From positions 7,785,524-7,849,523 of the forward strand of contig OY725488.1 in the NCBI GenBank assembly GCA_963281255.1: a stretch of 64,000 nt of DNA, written 5' to 3'. This DNA comes from Aphrocallistes beatrix. Its lineage: Eukaryota > Porifera > Hexactinellida > Sceptrulophora > Aphrocallistidae. Below the pieces are notes generated by a model that saw only the letters and a list, made by a program, of their open reading frames with translations, made no database searches and was not told the DNA's origin. Below are positions 59,201 through 64,000 of this stretch, piece after piece (the first letter of the stretch is position 1; every line of letters starts with the position of its first letter). Made by a program: the position numbers and the translations under genes.

Positions 59201-62200
59201 TCTCTGGCATTCATATGTGGAACTGGTATTTTGGGATACCTTTTTCAATTCTCCCTATCAATAGGTTGTACTCTGGCATTCATATGAGGAACAAGCCTTT
59301 TGGGATGCCTTTTTCAATTAACCCTATCAAAAGGGTGTACTGTCTGGCATTCATATGAGGAACAGGCATTTTAGGATGCCTTTTTCAATTCCCCCTATCA
59401 ATAGGGTGTACTCTGGCATTATTTGAGGAACAGGCATTTTGGGATACCTTTTTCAATTACCCCTATCAAGAGGGTGTACTCTCTGGCATTCATATGAGCT
59501 GCAGGCTTTTTGGTATAGCTTTTTCAATTCTCCCTATCAATAGGGTGTACTCTAGCATTATATGAGGAACAAGCATTTTGGAATAAGTTTTTCAATTCCC
59601 CCTATCAAGGGGTTGTACTCTCTGGCAATATATTTTGGAACAGGCAATTTTGAATACCATTTTAATTCCCCCTATCAAGCAGGTGTACTCTGGCATTATG
59701 TGAAGAACAGGCATTTTGGAATACCATTTTCAATTCCCCCTATCAAGAGGTTGTACTCTCTGGCATTCATATGAGGAACAGACATTTTGGGACGCCTTTT
59801 TCAATTCCCCCTATCAAGAGCTTGTACTCCGGCATTATATGAGGAACAGGCATTTTGGAATACATTTTTCAATTATCCCAATCAAGAGGGTGTATTCTCT
59901 GGCATTCATATGGGGAACAGGCATTTTGGGATGCCTTTTTCAATTCCCCCTATCAAGCACGTTTACTCTGGTATTATATTAAGAACAGGCATTTGGGATA
60001 CCTTTTTCAATTCCCTCTATCAAGAGGGTGTAATCTCTTGCATTCATATGAGGAACAGGATTTTGTGATACCTCTTTCAATTCCCCCTATCAAAAGGGTG
60101 TACTGTCTGGCATTATATGAGGAACATGCATTTTGGGATACCTTTTTCAATTTCCTCTATCAAGAGGGTGTACTCTCTTGCATTCATATGAGGAACAGGC
60201 TTTTGTGATACCTCTTTCAATTCCCCCTATCAAAAGGGTGTACTGTCTGGCATTCATATGAGGAACAGGCATTTTAGGATGCCTTTTTCAATTCCCCCTA
60301 TCAATAGGGTGTACTCTGGCATTATATGAGGAACAGGCATTTTGGGATACCTTTTTCAATTACCCCTATCAAGAGGGTGTACTCTCTGGCATTCATTTGA
60401 GCTGCAGGCTTTTTGGTATAGCTTTTTCAATTCTCCCTATCAATAGGGTGTATTCTAGCATTATATTAGGAACAAGCATTTTGGTATAGCTTTTTCAATT
60501 CTCCCTATCAATAGGGTGTACTCTAGCATTATATGAGGAACAAGCATTTTGGAATAAGTTTTTCAATTCCCCCTATCAAGGGGTTGTACTCTCTGGCAAT
60601 ATATTTTGGAACAGGCAATTTTGAATACCATTTTAATTCCCCCTATCAAGCAGGTGTACTCTGGCATTATGTGAAGAACAGGCATTTTGGAATACCATTT
60701 TCAATTCCCCCTATCAAGAGGTTGTACTCTCTGGCATTCATATGAGGAACAGACATTTTGGGACGCCTTTTTCAATTCCCCCTATCAAGAGCTTGTACTC
60801 CGGCATTATATGAGGAACAGGCATTTTGGAATACATTTTTCAATTATCCCAATCAAGAGGGTGTATTCTCTGGCATTCATATGGGGAACAGGCATTTTGG
60901 GATGCCTTTTTCAATTCCCCCTATCAAGCACGTTTACTCTGGTATTATATTAAGAACAGGCATTTGGGATACCTTTTTCAATTCCCTCTATCAAGAGGGT
61001 GTAATCTCTTGCATTCATATGAGGAACAGGATTTTGTGATACCTCTTTCAATTCCCCCTATCAAAAGGGTGTACTGTCTGGCATTCATATGAGGAACAGG
61101 CATTTTAGGATGCCTTTTTCAATTCCCCCTATCAATAGGGTGTACTCTGGCATTATATGAGGAACAGGCATTTTGGGATACCTTTTTCAATTACCCCTAT
61201 CAAGAGGGTGTACTCTCTGGCATTCATATGAGCTGCAGGCTTTTTGGTATAGCTTTTTCAATTCTCCCTATCAATAGGGTGTATTCTAGCATTATATGAG
61301 GAACAAGCATTTTGGAATAGGTTTTTCAATTCCCCCTATCAAGGGGTTGTACTCTCTGGCAATATATTTTGGAACAGGCAATTTTGAATACCATTTTAAT
61401 TCCCCCTATCAAGCAGGTGTACTCTGGCATTATATGAGGAACAGGTATTTTGGAATAAGTTTTTCAATTCCCCCTATCTAGTGGTTGTACTCTCTGGCAA
61501 TATATTGGGTACAGGCATTTTTGAATACCATTTTCAATTCTCCCTTTCAAGCAGGTGTACTCTGGCATTATATGAGGAACAGGCATTTGGGATACCTTTT
61601 CGAATTACCACTATCAAGAGGGTGTACTTACTGGCATTCATATGAGGAACAGGCATTTTGGGATGCCTTTTTCAATTCCCCCTATCAAGCACGTTTACTC
61701 TGGTATTATATTAAGAACAGGCATTTGGGATACCTTTTTCAATTCCCCCTATCAAGAGGGTGTACTCTGGCATTATATGAGGAACATGCATTTTGGGATA
61801 CCTTTTTCAATTTCCTCTATCAAGAGGGTGTACTCTCTTGCATTCATATGAGGAACAGGCTTTTGTGATACCTCTTTCAATTCCCCCTATCAAGCAGGTG
61901 TACTCTGGCATTATATGAGGAACAGGCATTTTGGAAGACCTTTTTCAATTACCCCTATCAAGAGTTTGTACTCTTTGGCATTATATGGGTACAGGCATTT
62001 TGGAATACCTTTTCAAATTGCCCCTATCAAGATGGTGTATTCTCTGGCATTCATATGTGGAACTGGTATTTTGGGATACCTTTTTCAATTCTCCCTATCA
62101 ATAGGTTGTACTCTGGCATTCATATGAGGAACAAGCCTTTTGGGATGCCTTTTTCAATTAACCCTATCAAAAGGGTGTACTGTCTGGCATTCATATGAGG

Positions 62201-62795
62201 AACAGGCATTTTAGGATGCCTTTTTCAATTCCCCCTATCAATAGGGTGTACTCTGGCATTATATGAGGAACAGGCATTTTGGGATACCTTTTTCAATTAC
62301 CCCTATCAAGAGGGTGTACTCTCTGGCATTCATATGAGCTGCAGGCTTTTTGGTATAGCTTTTTCAATTCTCCCTATCAATAGGGTGTACTCTAGCATTA
62401 TATGAGGAACAAGCATTTTGGAATAGGTTTTTCAATTCCCCCTATCAAGGGGTTGTACTCTCTGGCAATATATTTTGGAACAGGCAATTTTGAATACCAT
62501 TTTAATTCCCCCTATCAAGCAGGTGTACTCTGGCATTATGTGAAGAACAGGCATTTTGGAATACCATTTTCAATTCCCCCTATCAAGAGGTTGTACTCTC
62601 TGGCATTCATATGAGGAACAGACATTTTGGGACGCCTTTTTCAATTCCCCCTATCAAGAGCTTGTACTCCGGCATTATATGAGGAACAGGCATTTTGGAA
62701 TACATTTTTCAATTATCCCAATCAAGAGGGTGTATTCTCTGGCATCATATGAGGAACAGGCATTTTGGGATTCATTTTTAATTCCCCCGAACTAG
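56220..62795. repeat. Second satellite subfamily with 830, 968 and 971 bp higher-order units
   Basis: From about 56.2 kb the array uses other variants: GAGCTGCAGGCTTTTTGGTA, CAAGCACGTTTACTCTGGTA, TTTGTGATACCTC. Offsets of 830 (57625/58455), 968 (57834/58802) and 971 bp (59562/60533) recur. These variants are essentially absent from 36-55 kb. Confidence 0.8.
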
Positions 62796-64000
62796 AGGTT
62801 GTACTCCGGCATTATATGAGGAACAGGCATTTTGGAATACATTTTTCAATTATCCCAATCAAGAGGGTGTATTCTCTGGCATTCATATGGGGAACAGGCA
62901 TTTTGGGATAACTTTTTCAATTCCCCCTATCAAGAGGGTGTACTCTCTGGCATCATATGAGGAACAAGCATTTTGGGATACCTTTTTCAATTCCCCCTAT
63001 CAAGAGGGTGTACTCTCCGGCAATCATATGAGGATAAGGCATTTGGGATGCTTTTTTCAATTCCCCCTATCAAGAGGTTGTACTCTCTGGCATTCATATG
63101 AGGAACAGGCATTTTGGGACGCCTTTTTCAATTCCCCCTATCAAGAGGTTGTACTCCGGCATTATATGAGGAACAGGCATTTATGAATACATTTTTCAAT
63201 TATCCCAATCAAGGGGGTGTATTCTCTGGCATTCATATGGGGAACAGGCATTTGGGATACCTTTTTCAATTCCCCCTATCAAGAGGGGTACTCTCTGGCA
63301 TTCATATGAGGAACAAGCATTTTGGGATACCTTTTTCAATTCCCCCTATCAAGAGGGTGTACTCTCCGGCAATCATATAAGGATAAGGCATTTGGGATGC
63401 TTTTTTCAATTCCCCCTATCAAGAGGTTGTACTCTCTGGCATTCATATGAGGAACAGGCATTTGGGACGCCTTTTTCAATTCCCCCTATCAAGAGGTTGT
63501 ACTCCGGCATTATATGAGGAACAGACATTTTGGAAACGTTTTTCAATTCCCCTTATCAAGAGGTTGTACTCTCTTGCAATATATTTTGAAACAGGCATTT
63601 TTGAATACCATTTTCAATTCCCCCTATCAAGCAGGTGTACTCTGGCATTATATGAGGAACAGGCATTTTGGGATACTTTTTTCATTTCCATCTGTCAAGA
63701 CGGTGTACTCTCTGGCATTCATATGAGGAACAAGCATTTTGGGATACCTTTTTCAATTCTCCCTATCAAGCATGTGTACTCTTTGGCATTATATAGGGAA
63801 CAGGCATTTTGGAATACGTTTTTCAATTCTCCCTGTCAATAGAGTGTACTCTGGCATTATATGAGGAACAGGCATTTTGGAATACTTTTTTCATTTCCAT
63901 CTGTCAAGACGGTGTACTCTCTGGCATTCATATGAGGAACAGGCATTTTGGAATACCTTTTCAAATTACCCCTATCAAGAGGGTGTGCTCTCAAGGCAAT

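Larger units (their letters stand above)
35920..64000. repeat. Satellite array, 66-71 bp monomers, at least 28 kb (continues past window)
   Basis: About 400 head-to-tail monomers. The full unit is 71 bp and contains GGCATTTTGGGATACC, TTTTTCAATTNCCCCTATCA, AGAGGGTGTACTCTCTGG and CATTCATATGAGGAACA. Length variants come from recurrent small indels: CATT(C)ATATG, TACTCT(CT)GG, CATTT(T)GG. Monomers at the left edge (35920-36250) are clearly diverged (GTAGAATTATGTGGAGAAG, ATTATGTAGAGAACAGGTA), while the interior is homogenised. Groups of monomers form higher-order repeats, listed separately. All frames contain chance ORFs because the unit is not a multiple of three and has few stops. The right edge is not reached. 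A centromeric or heterochromatic role is possible but untested. Confidence 0.97.

Noticed and set aside
36250-64000. Dozens of overlapping ORFs of 60-210 codons on both strands (for example 38841-39473)
   Set aside because: They are by-products of a satellite whose 66-71 bp unit is poor in stops. The same DNA reads in several frames, monomer length is not a multiple of three, and no start, splice or codon signal singles out one frame.
35920-64000. CRISPR array
   Set aside because: Monomers are head-to-tail without unique spacers, and the surrounding genes are animal nuclear genes.
35920-64000. Firm call of a centromere
   Set aside because: Higher-order structure is suggestive, but no CENP-B-box-like motif was noticed and sequence alone cannot show kinetochore function.

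Overview
The window looks like nuclear DNA of an early-branching animal. It is AT-rich and holds introns with consensus GT/AG borders, an elongator tRNA-Met with a Pol III terminator and no encoded CCA, and metazoan proteins: a Crumbs polarity receptor, PCM1, CDK20, PPP1R11 and dynamin. Small introns, nested genes and many short DNA-transposon remnants would fit a sponge or another non-bilaterian, but that is inference.

Layout. 1-1.2 kb: the two 5' exons of a dynamin (minus strand) face the 3' end of an adenylate-kinase-like gene (plus strand). 1.7-19.8 kb: one gene of 12 exons (minus strand) encodes a 2,000-residue Crumbs-like receptor with signal peptide, three laminin-G-like regions, about 36 EGF repeats, a transmembrane helix and a 36-residue Crumbs-type tail. 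All exon phases agree. Its introns host CDK20 (opposite strand), LRRC71-like, PPP1R11, mitochondrial EARS2, a tRNA-Met gene, and an approximately 3.2 kb foldback element whose arms each carry a decayed Ulp1-like protease gene. 20-22.3 kb: small transposons and tandem repeats. 22.3-24.0 kb: an intact single-exon gene joining a DRE-TIM (HMG-CoA-lyase-like) barrel to an EF-hand. 24-26 kb: two small transposons. 26.3-29.6 kb: a compact PCM1 homologue. 30-35 kb: minisatellites, a pogo-like remnant, and a Helitron-like repeat interrupted by a mariner that is itself interrupted by a MITE. 35.9-64.0 kb: an unbroken satellite of 66-71 bp monomers with higher-order repeats of 1,106, 4,864, 2,726 and 971 bp, running off the right edge.

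Functionally, CDK20, PCM1 and probably LRRC71 belong to cilium/centrosome biology and Crumbs to apical polarity. EARS2 and tRNA-Met are translation genes with no evident functional link to their host gene. No prokaryotic operon, CRISPR array or viral element was recognised.
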